Of a stretch of DNA of 64,000 nt, positions 40,900 to 48,722 are shown one piece after another; the first letter of the stretch is position 1, and the number at the start of each line of letters is the position of its first letter. Location of the stretch: the NCBI RefSeq assembly GCF_014334325.1, contig NZ_JACSET010000010.1, positions 26,533-90,532 of the forward strand. Direction: 5' to 3'. The stretch is from Treponema sp. Marseille-Q4130. GTDB taxonomy: Bacteria; Spirochaetota; Spirochaetia; Treponematales; Treponemataceae. The notes under the pieces were generated by a model. That model was not told the DNA's origin and ran no database searches. It saw only the letters and a program-made list of their open reading frames with translations. The position numbers and the translations under genes are program-made.

Positions 40900-42384
40900 A
40901 TGGATGAAAATTTATTGCTTCAAATGAAAAACATCCATAAACGCTTTCCGGGCGTTTATGCGCTGAATGATGTCAATTTTGAATTACGCGCGGGAGAAGT
41001 GCACGCGCTGATCGGCGAAAACGGCGCCGGTAAATCTACGCTTATAAAAGTTTTGGGAGGAATCATCAAAGCGGATGAAGGCGAGATTTACATCGACGGT
41101 AAGAAAGTCGATATCGGCAGCGTGTTCGATTCTCAAAAAAACGGCGTAGCGATTATCCACCAAGAGCTCGTGCTTGTACCGCACATGACCGTCGCGGAAA
41201 ACATCTATCTCGGTAGAGAACCGATGAAAGGTAAATTCATCGACAAAGCGGCGATGAATTCGGAAACCGATAAACTGCTGCGCCAATACAATGCCAATTT
41301 TTCCGCGCAGACGCTCATCGTCAATTTAACGATCGCGCAGCAGCAGATGGTGGAAATAATAAAAGCGATTTCATATAACTCTAAAATTCTCGTTATGGAC
41401 GAACCGACTTCTTCCATATCCGACAGAGAAGTCGAATTTTTGTTCGATATCATGCGGACGCTCGTAAAGCGCGGTGTCGGGATCATCTATATTTCTCATA
41501 AGATGAGTGAGTTGTGGGAAATCTGCGACAGGGTCACGGTACTCCGCGACGGCTGTTTCGCCGGAATTTCGGACGTTGACAAAATAACGCGCGACGAACT
41601 CATCGCGATGATGGTTGGACGGACGCTGGAACAGTATTATACGCGCGATTTTCAAGCCGCCGGTGAAACGGTTTTGCGCGTCGAACATCTGTGCGATAAC
41701 GATATGGTACAGGATGTTTCGTTCGAGCTTCGAAAGGGCGAAATCCTCGGTTTTGCAGGGCTTATCGGTGCGGGGCGAAGCGAAGCGATGCAGGCTATAT
41801 TCGGCTTGAAGAAAAAATACGGCGGTAAAATAACGCTGTTCGGAAAAGACGTTCATTTTACTTCTGCTGTAGACGCGCTTGACAGCGGTATGGCCTTTGT
41901 TCCCGAAGACAGAAAGCTCGAAGGCTTGTATCACGTGCAAAGTGTAAAATACAATGCGACGATCGAAGTATTAAAAGAATTTATTAAAGGATTTGTTTTT
42001 AATAAAAAAAAGGAGATCGACATTGCGGATAAATATACGGCGATGATGAAAACAAAGACGCCGTCGCTCGAACAGCGGATCGGAAATCTTTCCGGCGGAA
42101 ATCAGCAAAAGGTAATGATCGGACGCTGGCTTGCGGTAAATCCGTCGATCCTCATACTCGACGAGCCGACGAGAGGCGTCGATGTCGGAGCGAAAGCGGA
42201 AATTTATGCCATAATGAACGAGCTCGTCAAAGAGGGCATATCGATCATCATGATTTCTTCGGAACTGCCGGAAATCATCAATATGAGCGACCGCGTATAT
42301 GTCATGGCGAACGGCAGAGTAAAAGCGTGTTTGCCGCATGCTGAAGTATCGCAGGAATCGATTATGCGGTTTGCTGCAGAATAA
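40900..42384 (+). CDS. Sugar ABC transporter ATP-binding protein (RbsA/MglA-like)
   Basis: 494 residues with two ABC domains, as in all RbsA-type ATPases. First: Walker A GENGAGKSTLIK, Q-loop, Walker B LVMDEPTSS. Second: degenerate Walker A GLIGAGRSEAMQ, signature LSGGNQQKVMIGRW, Walker B LILDEPTRGVDVG. Start 40900 has no clear SD; ATG 40924 is an alternative. Part of the five-gene import and catabolism operon. Confidence 0.94.
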   Translation: MDENLLLQMKNIHKRFPGVYALNDVNFELRAGEVHALIGENGAGKSTLIKVLGGIIKADEGEIYIDGKKVDIGSVFDSQKNGVAIIHQELVLVPHMTVAENIYLGREPMKGKFIDKAAMNSETDKLLRQYNANFSAQTLIVNLTIAQQQMVEIIKAISYNSKILVMDEPTSSISDREVEFLFDIMRTLVKRGVGIIYISHKMSELWEICDRVTVLRDGCFAGISDVDKITRDELIAMMVGRTLEQYYTRDFQAAGETVLRVEHLCDNDMVQDVSFELRKGEILGFAGLIGAGRSEAMQAIFGLKKKYGGKITLFGKDVHFTSAVDALDSGMAFVPEDRKLEGLYHVQSVKYNATIEVLKEFIKGFVFNKKKEIDIADKYTAMMKTKTPSLEQRIGNLSGGNQQKVMIGRWLAVNPSILILDEPTRGVDVGAKAEIYAIMNELVKEGISIIMISSELPEIINMSDRVYVMANGRVKACLPHAEVSQESIMRFAAE

Positions 42385-42401
42385 GGGATTGGGGGATTAC
42401 A

Positions 42402-43388
42402 ATGAATAACGATACGGCAAAACAGTTGGTGATGAAGCAGGGATTCGTACGATATTTTAAGGAGAACCTGGGGATTATCGCGGCGTTTATCGTTTTATTT
42501 TTATTTTTGTCGTTGAATCCGAGCACATCCCGCGCCTTTGTGACGCGGCAGAATATGTTCAATGTGCTCCGGCAAATTTCAACGAATATGTATTTGGCGT
42601 GCGGCATGACGATGGTCATCATCCTCGGCGGCATCGATCTGTCCGTCGGATCGATCATCGCGCTTTCGGGCTGCGTCGCGGCTGCATGTGTCGCGCGCTA
42701 CGGATTGGCGATCCCCGTTGCACTTATCATCGGAACCGTTATCGGTGTCGTATTCGGAATGTTTAACGGATTTGTCATTTCAAAGACGACGATCCCGCCG
42801 TTTATCGTCACGCTCGCCACGATGAATATCGCGCGCGGTTTTGCTTATGTGTATACCGGCGGTTCGCCCGTGCGCGTTGTGACAAAGGCGTGGCAGTTTA
42901 TCGGCGCGGGATATATCGGCATATTTCCCGTTCCCGTTATCATAATGATCGTCGTGCTTATCATAACCGGATTGCTTATGAATAATGCAAAGCTCGGCCG
43001 GCACATCTATGCGGTAGGCGGAAACGTACAAGCCGCCGTTTTTTCCGGCATTTCCGTAACCCGCGTAAAATTTTGGGTGTACGCATATTCCGGTTTAATG
43101 GCGGGTATTGCGGGTATTGTGCTCGCATCCCGCATGTATTCCGGCCAGCCGACGGCCGGCGACGGGGCGGAAATGGATGCGATCGCGGCCGTCGTTGTCG
43201 GCGGAACTTCCATGGCCGGCGGTTCCGGTAAAATCGGCGGTACGATAATCGGTGCGCTGATTATCGGATTTTTGAACAACGGTTTGAACTTGATGAACGT
43301 CAATTCGTTTTGGCAGTATGTCGTAAAGGGTTTGGTCATTTTGCTCGCCGTGTTCCTCGACTTTATCCGCAACAGAAACAAACGCTAA
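42402..43388 (+). CDS. Sugar ABC transporter permease (RbsC-like)
   Basis: 328 residues, about 8-10 membrane helices, with the family signature GGIDLSVGSIIALSG and the cytoplasmic coupling segment YAVGGNVQAAVFSGI. SD GGGG about 8 nt before ATG 42402, 17 bp after the ATPase gene. Homodimer permease of the importer. Confidence 0.94.
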   Translation: MNNDTAKQLVMKQGFVRYFKENLGIIAAFIVLFLFLSLNPSTSRAFVTRQNMFNVLRQISTNMYLACGMTMVIILGGIDLSVGSIIALSGCVAAACVARYGLAIPVALIIGTVIGVVFGMFNGFVISKTTIPPFIVTLATMNIARGFAYVYTGGSPVRVVTKAWQFIGAGYIGIFPVPVIIMIVVLIITGLLMNNAKLGRHIYAVGGNVQAAVFSGISVTRVKFWVYAYSGLMAGIAGIVLASRMYSGQPTAGDGAEMDAIAAVVVGGTSMAGGSGKIGGTIIGALIIGFLNNGLNLMNVNSFWQYVVKGLVILLAVFLDFIRNRNKR

Positions 43389-43416
43389 TTATTAATTTTA
43401 AGATGATGGGGGTTGT

Positions 43417-44301
43417 ATGCTTGTATCGCTGCATGATGTTATGAAAATCGCCGAACGCGATAAAATTGCGATCGGCGCCTTCAACGTTCCGAACTGGGAA
43501 TCCGCTGCCGCGATTATCGGAGCGGCGGAAGAGACGGATATGCCGGTCGTTTTGCAATATGCGCCCGTTCATGCGCAGTTTTTGAGTATGGAAGACGCTG
43601 CGGAGATTATGCTGTACTTTGCGAAAAAAACAAAAGTTCCCGTATGCGTACATCTCGATCACGGCGACGGTTTTGAACGCTGTATGCAGGCGATCCGGAT
43701 CGGCTTTACATCGGTTATGATAGACGCATCGGCCCGTCCCTACGAAGAAAACGTCGCAACGACTGCAGAAGTCGTACGGGCATCTCATGCAGTCGGCGTT
43801 TCCGTAGAAGCGGAAGTCGGTCATATTTTCACATCCGTTACGGGGAGCGCCGAGGGGCCTGCAAAAATCGAAACGAAAGATTCGTTTGCCGACGTAGACG
43901 ATGTATATACGCGTCCCGAAACCGCAAAAGATTTTAAAGAAAAAACGAACGTCGATGCACTCGCGATAGCGTTCGGCACTTCTCACGGTATTTATGTTGC
44001 AAAGCCGGTACTCGATCTTGACAGGATCACCGCAATAAAAAAAGCGGTCGATATGCCCTTTGTCATGCACGGCGGATCCGGTTTGAGCAAAGAAGAATTC
44101 CAAACTGCAATACGCAACGGCATCAGAAAGATCAATTATTATACGTATATGACGATGAGCGGCGGAAAAGCGGTCAAAGCGCAAACGGATAGGATCAAAG
44201 CCGATGATCACGTCTTTTTTCATGACATCCCCGGTATTGCGACACAAGCGATGAAAGAAGACGTAAAGCAGGCGATACGTATTTTCAACAATACCTTATA
44301 A
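43417..44301 (+). CDS. Class II (zinc) ketose-bisphosphate aldolase (GatY/KbaY/FbaA family)
   Basis: 294 residues. Zinc-binding and catalytic residues are visible in VHLDHGDGFE (Asp and His), VEAEVGHI, AFGTSHGIY and MHGGSGL. It splits a phosphorylated ketose into DHAP and an aldehyde. Divergent enough from glycolytic FbaA (VGHIFTSVTGSAEG in place of the usual GxxEDG segment) to suggest a dedicated sugar. SD GGGGGT before ATG 43417. Between the permease and the kinase genes, so it should act on the kinase product. Confidence 0.9.
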   Translation: MLVSLHDVMKIAERDKIAIGAFNVPNWESAAAIIGAAEETDMPVVLQYAPVHAQFLSMEDAAEIMLYFAKKTKVPVCVHLDHGDGFERCMQAIRIGFTSVMIDASARPYEENVATTAEVVRASHAVGVSVEAEVGHIFTSVTGSAEGPAKIETKDSFADVDDVYTRPETAKDFKEKTNVDALAIAFGTSHGIYVAKPVLDLDRITAIKKAVDMPFVMHGGSGLSKEEFQTAIRNGIRKINYYTYMTMSGGKAVKAQTDRIKADDHVFFHDIPGIATQAMKEDVKQAIRIFNNTL

Positions 44302-44312
44302 ACGGGTACACT

Positions 44313-45338
44313 ATGCAAAAAGGTATCATCGTTGCGGGGCCGCTCATCCTCGATCGGCATTATGCGGTCGATACGTTTCCCGATGAAGGCCGGCTCGTAA
44401 GCGTACACGACATCCATGAGGACGTCGGCGGTACGGGCAATTTAATAATCGATTTGGCAAAAATCGACGCGGCGCTTCCGGTACGGGTGAGCACGGTTCT
44501 CGGCCGCGGCAGTGCGGGACGCAGCATTATTAAAGCGCTCGACGCATATCCGAACATCGACAAAAGCGGCATCGTAAAAAGCGATGAAGGGCATACGCCG
44601 CTGACGATCGTCATCGATGCGGACGATACGCATCAGCGCACGTTCTTCTATTATGCGGGCGTATCCGACACTTACGGCGAACGGCATATCGACTGGGATT
44701 CGCTTGAAGGCGATATCTTTCAGCTCGAATATCTTTTGCTTACAAAGGGTATTGATGCGCCCGACGACGAATACGGCACGCATGCGGCGCGGATCCTCGC
44801 ACAAGCGCGCCGGCGCGGCATGAAAACTTCCATCGATATCGTTTCCAAAAAAGGCGCGTACGTCAAAGATATCGTTTGTCCATCGCTCAAATATACCGAC
44901 TACTGCACAATCAACGAGCTTGAAGCGCAGGAAGTGACGGGGATCCCGCTTGAATCGGACGGAAAGATTATTAAAGATGCGATGCGTCCCGTTTTGGAAA
45001 AAATTGCCGAATACGGCGTGTCCCGATGGATCATCATCCATGCCGCTTCGTGCAGCTTCGGTATGGATTGTACGACGGGTGCGTGTTTTACAATGCCGAG
45101 CCTTCGGTTTCCGCACGAAAAGATCAAAGGCAAAACGGGTGCCGGTGATGCATATTGCTCCGGCGTTTTATATGCGGCGTACCGCGGGCAATCGATCATC
45201 GATGCGATGAAGCTCGGTACCGCCTGTGCGACGTGTTCACTTTCCGAAATAAACGGTACCGACGGCATGCGTGCATACGGCGAAGCGCTTGCCTTATACG
45301 ATGCGTACAAAGATCCCGTCGAATTTGAAAAACTGTAA
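44313..45338 (+). CDS. PfkB-family carbohydrate kinase
   Basis: 341 residues. Ribokinase-fold enzyme with the first PfkB signature region (DVGGTGNLIIDLAKI) and the ATP/anion-hole motif KGKTGAGDAYCSGVLY with the catalytic Asp. It phosphorylates the imported sugar, which the aldolase then cleaves. Starts 11 bp after the aldolase stop. No isomerase is encoded, so the imported sugar is probably already a ketose, or isomerisation occurs elsewhere. Confidence 0.92.
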   Translation: MQKGIIVAGPLILDRHYAVDTFPDEGRLVSVHDIHEDVGGTGNLIIDLAKIDAALPVRVSTVLGRGSAGRSIIKALDAYPNIDKSGIVKSDEGHTPLTIVIDADDTHQRTFFYYAGVSDTYGERHIDWDSLEGDIFQLEYLLLTKGIDAPDDEYGTHAARILAQARRRGMKTSIDIVSKKGAYVKDIVCPSLKYTDYCTINELEAQEVTGIPLESDGKIIKDAMRPVLEKIAEYGVSRWIIIHAASCSFGMDCTTGACFTMPSLRFPHEKIKGKTGAGDAYCSGVLYAAYRGQSIIDAMKLGTACATCSLSEINGTDGMRAYGEALALYDAYKDPVEFEKL

Positions 45339-45355
45339 GCCGTTGCCGGCTTTTT
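45337..45355 (+). terminator. Terminator of the sugar operon
   Basis: AAGCCG-TTGC-CGGCTT followed by T-run; the stem begins within the kinase stop codon. Confidence 0.75.
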
Positions 45356-45370
45356 GCAAAAAAAATTATT

Positions 45371-45448
45371 AAGAGGGGGGAAGTCTCCCCCTCGCGCGCA
45401 CTTCGTTGCGCGCTGCCCCCTCTGCGGGGACACCCCGCAACGCCCCGT
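45371..45448. repeat. Family C hairpin repeat, copy 2
   Basis: Three stem-loops in a row: GGGGGGAAGTCTCCCCC, GCGCGCACTTCGTTGCGCGC and GCGGGGACACCCCGC. It lies between the convergent kinase and rhomboid genes. Confidence 0.88.
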
Positions 45449-45466
45449 GCGGCACGCCGAATTCGC

Positions 45467-46261
45467 TTACCGGCTCTTTGCGGTTTTCGCGCTCTTCGTG
45501 TTTTTTTTCGCTTTTTTTGTTTCGGTCCGCCTATCGCTTTTGCCGTTCGTCTGCGTGTTGTCGCCGTTCTTTTGCTCTCTCGCCGAACCGTTTTGCTTTG
45601 CCGCCGTATCGTTTTGCTTTACCTCTTTTACGCCTTCTGCGGGAGCCGGAAATTTTTGCGGCGTGAGTAAAAACGCGAAGAGGCTTCCGCACAATCCTCC
45701 TGCTATGTGAGCGGCGACCGAAATACCGTTATGCTGCAGCGTGTCGAAATTAAAAAACTGTCCGCCGATGTATAAAATAAACACGAGGATAAACGACAGC
45801 GGTATTTCGTTTTTTGCAAACGACGTAAATGACGCGAGCATGATCATCATAAATACGACGTCGCTTGCACCCATTTCCGGATGTGTGATCAAGCACGCGT
45901 TGATGACGCCGGTGACGAACGCGGTTATCGTTATGACGAGCGCGAGGACGCGGGAACCGTAGCGGCTTTCGATGATCGGGCCGAGCAATATGACGAGCGA
46001 CATATTCGAAATGAGGTGCTGCCAATCGGCATGCCCGAACACGTGCGAAAAGAGGCGGAAATAGTCGAGCGGCGCTTTCCAATCGAACGGATGGCTGCTG
46101 TACTTTCCGCCCGGTATGATAAAAAGCGCCGCCGCAAGGTGCCGGTCGAACACGTAACTGTCGAGCAGCATAATTACCGTACAGATGACGACAAAGGTAA
46201 GCGTAACGGGCGCGTTGTAGGTTACGCGGATTTTTCGACGTACTTCGGTATATTTCTGCAT
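45467..46261 (-). CDS. Rhomboid-family intramembrane serine protease
   Basis: 264 residues, six predicted helices. Catalytic Ser in MGASDVVFMMI (family GASG; here the last Gly is Asp) and His in SVAAHIAGGLCGS; the HLISNM motif of helix 2 is present. A charged Lys/Asn-rich tail of about 60 residues follows the last helix. Start 46261 is preferred because a consensus promoter places its -10 6 nt before this ATG and the upstream in-frame sequence is repetitive. It cleaves membrane-protein substrates; none is known. Confidence 0.88.
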   Translation of the reverse strand: MQKYTEVRRKIRVTYNAPVTLTFVVICTVIMLLDSYVFDRHLAAALFIIPGGKYSSHPFDWKAPLDYFRLFSHVFGHADWQHLISNMSLVILLGPIIESRYGSRVLALVITITAFVTGVINACLITHPEMGASDVVFMMIMLASFTSFAKNEIPLSFILVFILYIGGQFFNFDTLQHNGISVAAHIAGGLCGSLFAFLLTPQKFPAPAEGVKEVKQNDTAAKQNGSAREQKNGDNTQTNGKSDRRTETKKAKKNTKSAKTAKSR

Positions 46262-46267
46262 GGCGAC

Positions 46268-46296
46268 AGTATAATGGAACGAACGTCGCACCTCAA
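46268..46296 (-). promoter_or_regulatory. Rhomboid promoter, predicted leaderless
   Basis: TTGAGG (46291-46296), 17-bp spacer, TATACT (46268-46273), 6 nt to the ATG. The same -35 region word (CCTCAAGCGATTTTTGCGTAT on plus) recurs at 48122. Confidence 0.65.
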
Positions 46297-46428
46297 GCGA
46301 TTTTTGCGTATATGATAGGGTAGGGATACCGGAGACTTCGTACACATAGTAAATGCCGCTGTTTCGCGTTCCGCTTCTTTTCCGCGTATGCATTTCCGCT
46401 GGATTCCCTATGTATGTAAAAATTTCAC

Positions 46429-46457
46429 TTGCCGATACACGGAAACCGTGATATAAT
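46429..46457 (+). promoter_or_regulatory. Promoter of a tiny ORF, predicted leaderless
   Basis: TTGCCG (46429-46434), 17-bp spacer, TATAAT (46452-46457), 6 nt to the ATG at 46464. Confidence 0.6.
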
Positions 46458-46463
46458 CGACGT

Positions 46464-46613
46464 ATGGAAAGAGTGCGTATCGGCTGCAGGCAAAGCGAAA
46501 AATATTTAAAAAATTTGCCCAAATCGCTTGACAAAGATTGGGGCGCGCTTATAATTTCGCAACTCGCAACTCGCAACTCGCAACTCGCAACTCGCAACTC
46601 GCAACTCGCTTAG
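46464..46613 (+). CDS. Tiny ORF ending in heptanucleotide repeats
   Basis: 49 codons. The first 31 or so residues (MERVRIGCRQSEKYLKNLPK...) look like real protein with a good promoter directly upstream. Codons after that come from (AACTCGC)7, giving QLATRNSQLATRNSQLA and then TAG. As 7 is not a multiple of 3, gain or loss of one repeat shifts the frame past this stop. I do not recognise the N-terminal sequence; it may be the remains of a longer gene or a short regulatory peptide. Confidence 0.4.
   Translation: MERVRIGCRQSEKYLKNLPKSLDKDWGALIISQLATRNSQLATRNSQLA
46528..46555 (+). promoter_or_regulatory. Second promoter directly before the heptamer repeats
   Basis: TTGACA (46528-46533), 16-bp spacer, TATAAT (46550-46555). 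Transcription would begin at about 46562, inside the first repeat. Confidence 0.55.
46561..46609. repeat. Heptanucleotide tandem repeat (AACTCGC)7
   Basis: Seven perfect copies of a 7-bp unit. Perfect short tandem repeats of this kind are prone to slipped-strand change. Confidence 0.97.
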
Positions 46614-46665
46614 GCGTACTCCGTTCTCAATATTTTTTTCAAAACAATACAATCGCCGCTTGTAC

Positions 46666-46698
46666 ACCGCACAGGGAATTTTTCTCTGCGCGGTTTTT
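46666..46698 (+). terminator. Terminator after the heptamer-repeat transcript
   Basis: ACCGCACAGGG pairs with CTCTGCGCGGT (mismatches in the middle), then T5. With the promoter at 46528 it delimits an RNA of about 135 nt. 46699-46896 holds no gene; it is the upstream region of the next lipoprotein. Confidence 0.65.
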
Positions 46699-46896
46699 AT
46701 ATTTGTCCTATCCATACCCGTGCGCTTTGAAAAAATCTGCGGCGCAGAACATACATAAGGTTTTAGACGAGGGTAAGCGCGCGGCTTAGGCTGCATCGCT
46801 CACAGAGTACGCGGGTATCGCTGCCGGCATTGCCGGAGATACATATTTTGGGAATGAAAGTTCCTGCAATTACAAGTCTTTATACAGGAGGAAACG

Positions 46897-47808
46897 ATGA
46901 AGACTACGATTTTTAACCGAAAAGCTCAGGCTTTTTTTGCAGCGGCGGCTGTGCTTGCCGCAGTATTCACAGCGGGTTGCAAAACCGAATCGGACGGAGA
47001 TTCAGGACCGGGATACGTTAAGGTCGACTTCGGTACAAACGGCGACGGCTTAAAAGACTATCTTAAAACAAAGGCATCACCTGTCGAAGTAAATTACATC
47101 GAAATAACGGGCCTTGCAAAGGAGGACTTAAAAGGTGCAACCTCCCCCAGTACGGCAAGCAGGCTCGGAAAAATACTGAGCAACAACGATACAATAGACG
47201 TCGCTCTTAAATTCGGAGAAATACCGGATCTTACCGATATGTCACGCTGTTTTTACGAGTGTAAAAATCTCGTAAAGGCTCCCGAAATACCTGAAAGCGT
47301 TACGGATCTGGATTTCTGTTTTTGCGGGTGCGAAAGGCTGATACGGGCGCCTTCGGTTATACCTAAAAACGTTCGGACTATGTATGGTTGTTTTTCCGAG
47401 TGTAAAAAACTCATGCAGGCTCCGGTAATATCCGAAGGCGTTACTGATATGAAAACCTGCTTTTCCCGCTGTGAAAGTTTGACAAAAGTTCCTGCGATCC
47501 CTGACAGTGTTAAAGAGATGGCTGTTTGCTTTTCCGGCTGCAAAAAGCTGGCGGAAGTTCCTGCGATCCCTAAAAACGTTGAATTCTTGAGGCAATGCTT
47601 TTATCAGTGCGGAAGCCTTAAAGCCGTTACGCTTAAGTGCGATTACAATCCTGCAACCATTCTTGGCAACCAGGCTTTTGCCGCCGCCTTTTACGGCTGT
47701 ACAAGCTTAACGGCGGGCAGCATAAAGGTTCCGTCGGGACAGCTGGCAACGTATACGGCTGCCGCCGCCACAATGTCTGCGCAGGCGGAGTGGTTCGCAG
47801 CGGAATAA
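46897..47808 (+). CDS. Surface/periplasmic lipoprotein with Cys-rich leucine-rich-like repeats
   Basis: 303 residues; AGGAGG SD 5-6 nt before ATG 46897. Signal peptide with lipobox FTAGC. After about 110 residues come six repeats of about 23 residues, consensus MxxCFxxCxxLxxAPxIPxxVxx (for example MKTCFSRCESLTKVPAIPDSV), each with a CFxxC pair. This resembles BspA-like LRR proteins, but the paired cysteines are unusual and could give ladder-like disulphides or bind metal. The C-terminal segment (AGSIKVPSGQLATYTAAAA) is typical of treponemal LRR lipoproteins. A strong terminator follows at 47890. Confidence 0.85.
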   Translation: MKTTIFNRKAQAFFAAAAVLAAVFTAGCKTESDGDSGPGYVKVDFGTNGDGLKDYLKTKASPVEVNYIEITGLAKEDLKGATSPSTASRLGKILSNNDTIDVALKFGEIPDLTDMSRCFYECKNLVKAPEIPESVTDLDFCFCGCERLIRAPSVIPKNVRTMYGCFSECKKLMQAPVISEGVTDMKTCFSRCESLTKVPAIPDSVKEMAVCFSGCKKLAEVPAIPKNVEFLRQCFYQCGSLKAVTLKCDYNPATILGNQAFAAAFYGCTSLTAGSIKVPSGQLATYTAAAATMSAQAEWFAAE

Positions 47809-47835
47809 GCTGCAGCGCAGGCTGAAATTTTTAAA

Positions 47836-47938
47836 ATCGAGTTTTCTTTTGAAAACTCGCTACTATACGCATGCGCTTGCGTACATTGATTGTACGGCTT
47901 CAAAATCTGAAGATTTAGTCGCCGTACAATTTTTTTTT
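47836..47938 (+). terminator. Lipoprotein terminator formed by a family A-like hairpin repeat
   Basis: CGAGTTTTC/GAAAACTCG hairpin, then ACGCATGCGCTTGCGT, then TTGTACGGC (47890-47898) pairing with GCCGTACAA (47921-47929) followed by T-run. The order matches h2-h3-h4 of repeat family A. The following 47939-48235 has no feature I can support. Confidence 0.75.
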
Positions 47939-48235
47939 GAAAATAATGCGCAAACGAAAAACCGCGGCAATAATACGCGAAAAAACGCTGCATACGCGTC
48001 TTCCAAAATACGTTCGGCGCGCAATCATAATGCCCGAAGCGCAAGGAGAAGTGTGCAGTGCATCGTGCATAGACGACACGTCGTGCACGCCGCCGTTTAA
48101 AACGACGGAACGGACGCCGCGCCTCAAGCGATTTTTGCGTATTTGCTGCCATTAAGCGAAAATTTTCGGATTTGCACATATCCGTTTCCACAGTATTGAT
48201 TTTTTAAAGTTTCTAAAGATATTGGACAAAAGCTA

Positions 48236-48264
48236 TTGGAATAACGGCAAAAATTCTGTATATT
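48236..48264 (+). promoter_or_regulatory. clpS promoter, predicted leaderless
   Basis: TTGGAA (48236-48241), 17-bp spacer, TATATT (48259-48264), 6 nt to the ATG at 48271. No SD. Confidence 0.65.
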
Positions 48265-48270
48265 ATAAGC

Positions 48271-48591
48271 ATGGCTGACAGCGATACGTTCGGAAACGGC
48301 GAGTTTTCGATCGAAGCGGTCGATGCCGTCGATTACGATATTCCGCCGAACGGCCGCGTCGTTTTTTTTAACGACGACTATACGACGAAGGATTTTGTCG
48401 TCGACGTGCTTATGTCCGTTTTTCATAAATCGGAACACGACGCGTGCATCATCATGGAATCCGTACACAAAACGGGTTCCGGTATTGTCGGCGTGTACGC
48501 CTTCGATATAGCGGCGACGCGGGCTTCGATAACCGTGCACCGTGCGCGAGAAGAGGGCTTCCCGCTGAAAGTTGAAGTGCAGGAAGTGTAG
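48271..48591 (+). CDS. clpS: ATP-dependent Clp protease adaptor ClpS
   Basis: 106 residues, normal size. N-recognin that delivers proteins with destabilising N-terminal residues to ClpA. Family signature VVFFNDDYTTKDFVVDVLMSVF, with the Asn-Asp pair that lines the N-degron pocket, then a Met gate region (IIMESVHKTGSG) and the C-terminal GFPLKVEVQEV. First gene of clpS-clpA-aat; its 131-bp gap to clpA carries a separate SD. Confidence 0.96.
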   Translation: MADSDTFGNGEFSIEAVDAVDYDIPPNGRVVFFNDDYTTKDFVVDVLMSVFHKSEHDACIIMESVHKTGSGIVGVYAFDIAATRASITVHRAREEGFPLKVEVQEV

Positions 48592-48722
48592 GCGATATCG
48601 ATTGATCGAAAAAAAATTAATCGATAGCTGCCTTATAATAATCGATGGGAATTGCACTCGCGTGCGATTTTTGTTCGGCTCCGAATTGTGCCGCCTACTG
48701 CGGTGAGCAGGAGTAATAAAAT

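Noticed and set aside
46538-46789. Longer frame through the heptamer repeats (about 83 codons)
   Set aside because: It would cross the terminator hairpin and reads as non-protein-like after the repeats; kept only as a frame the repeats could switch into.
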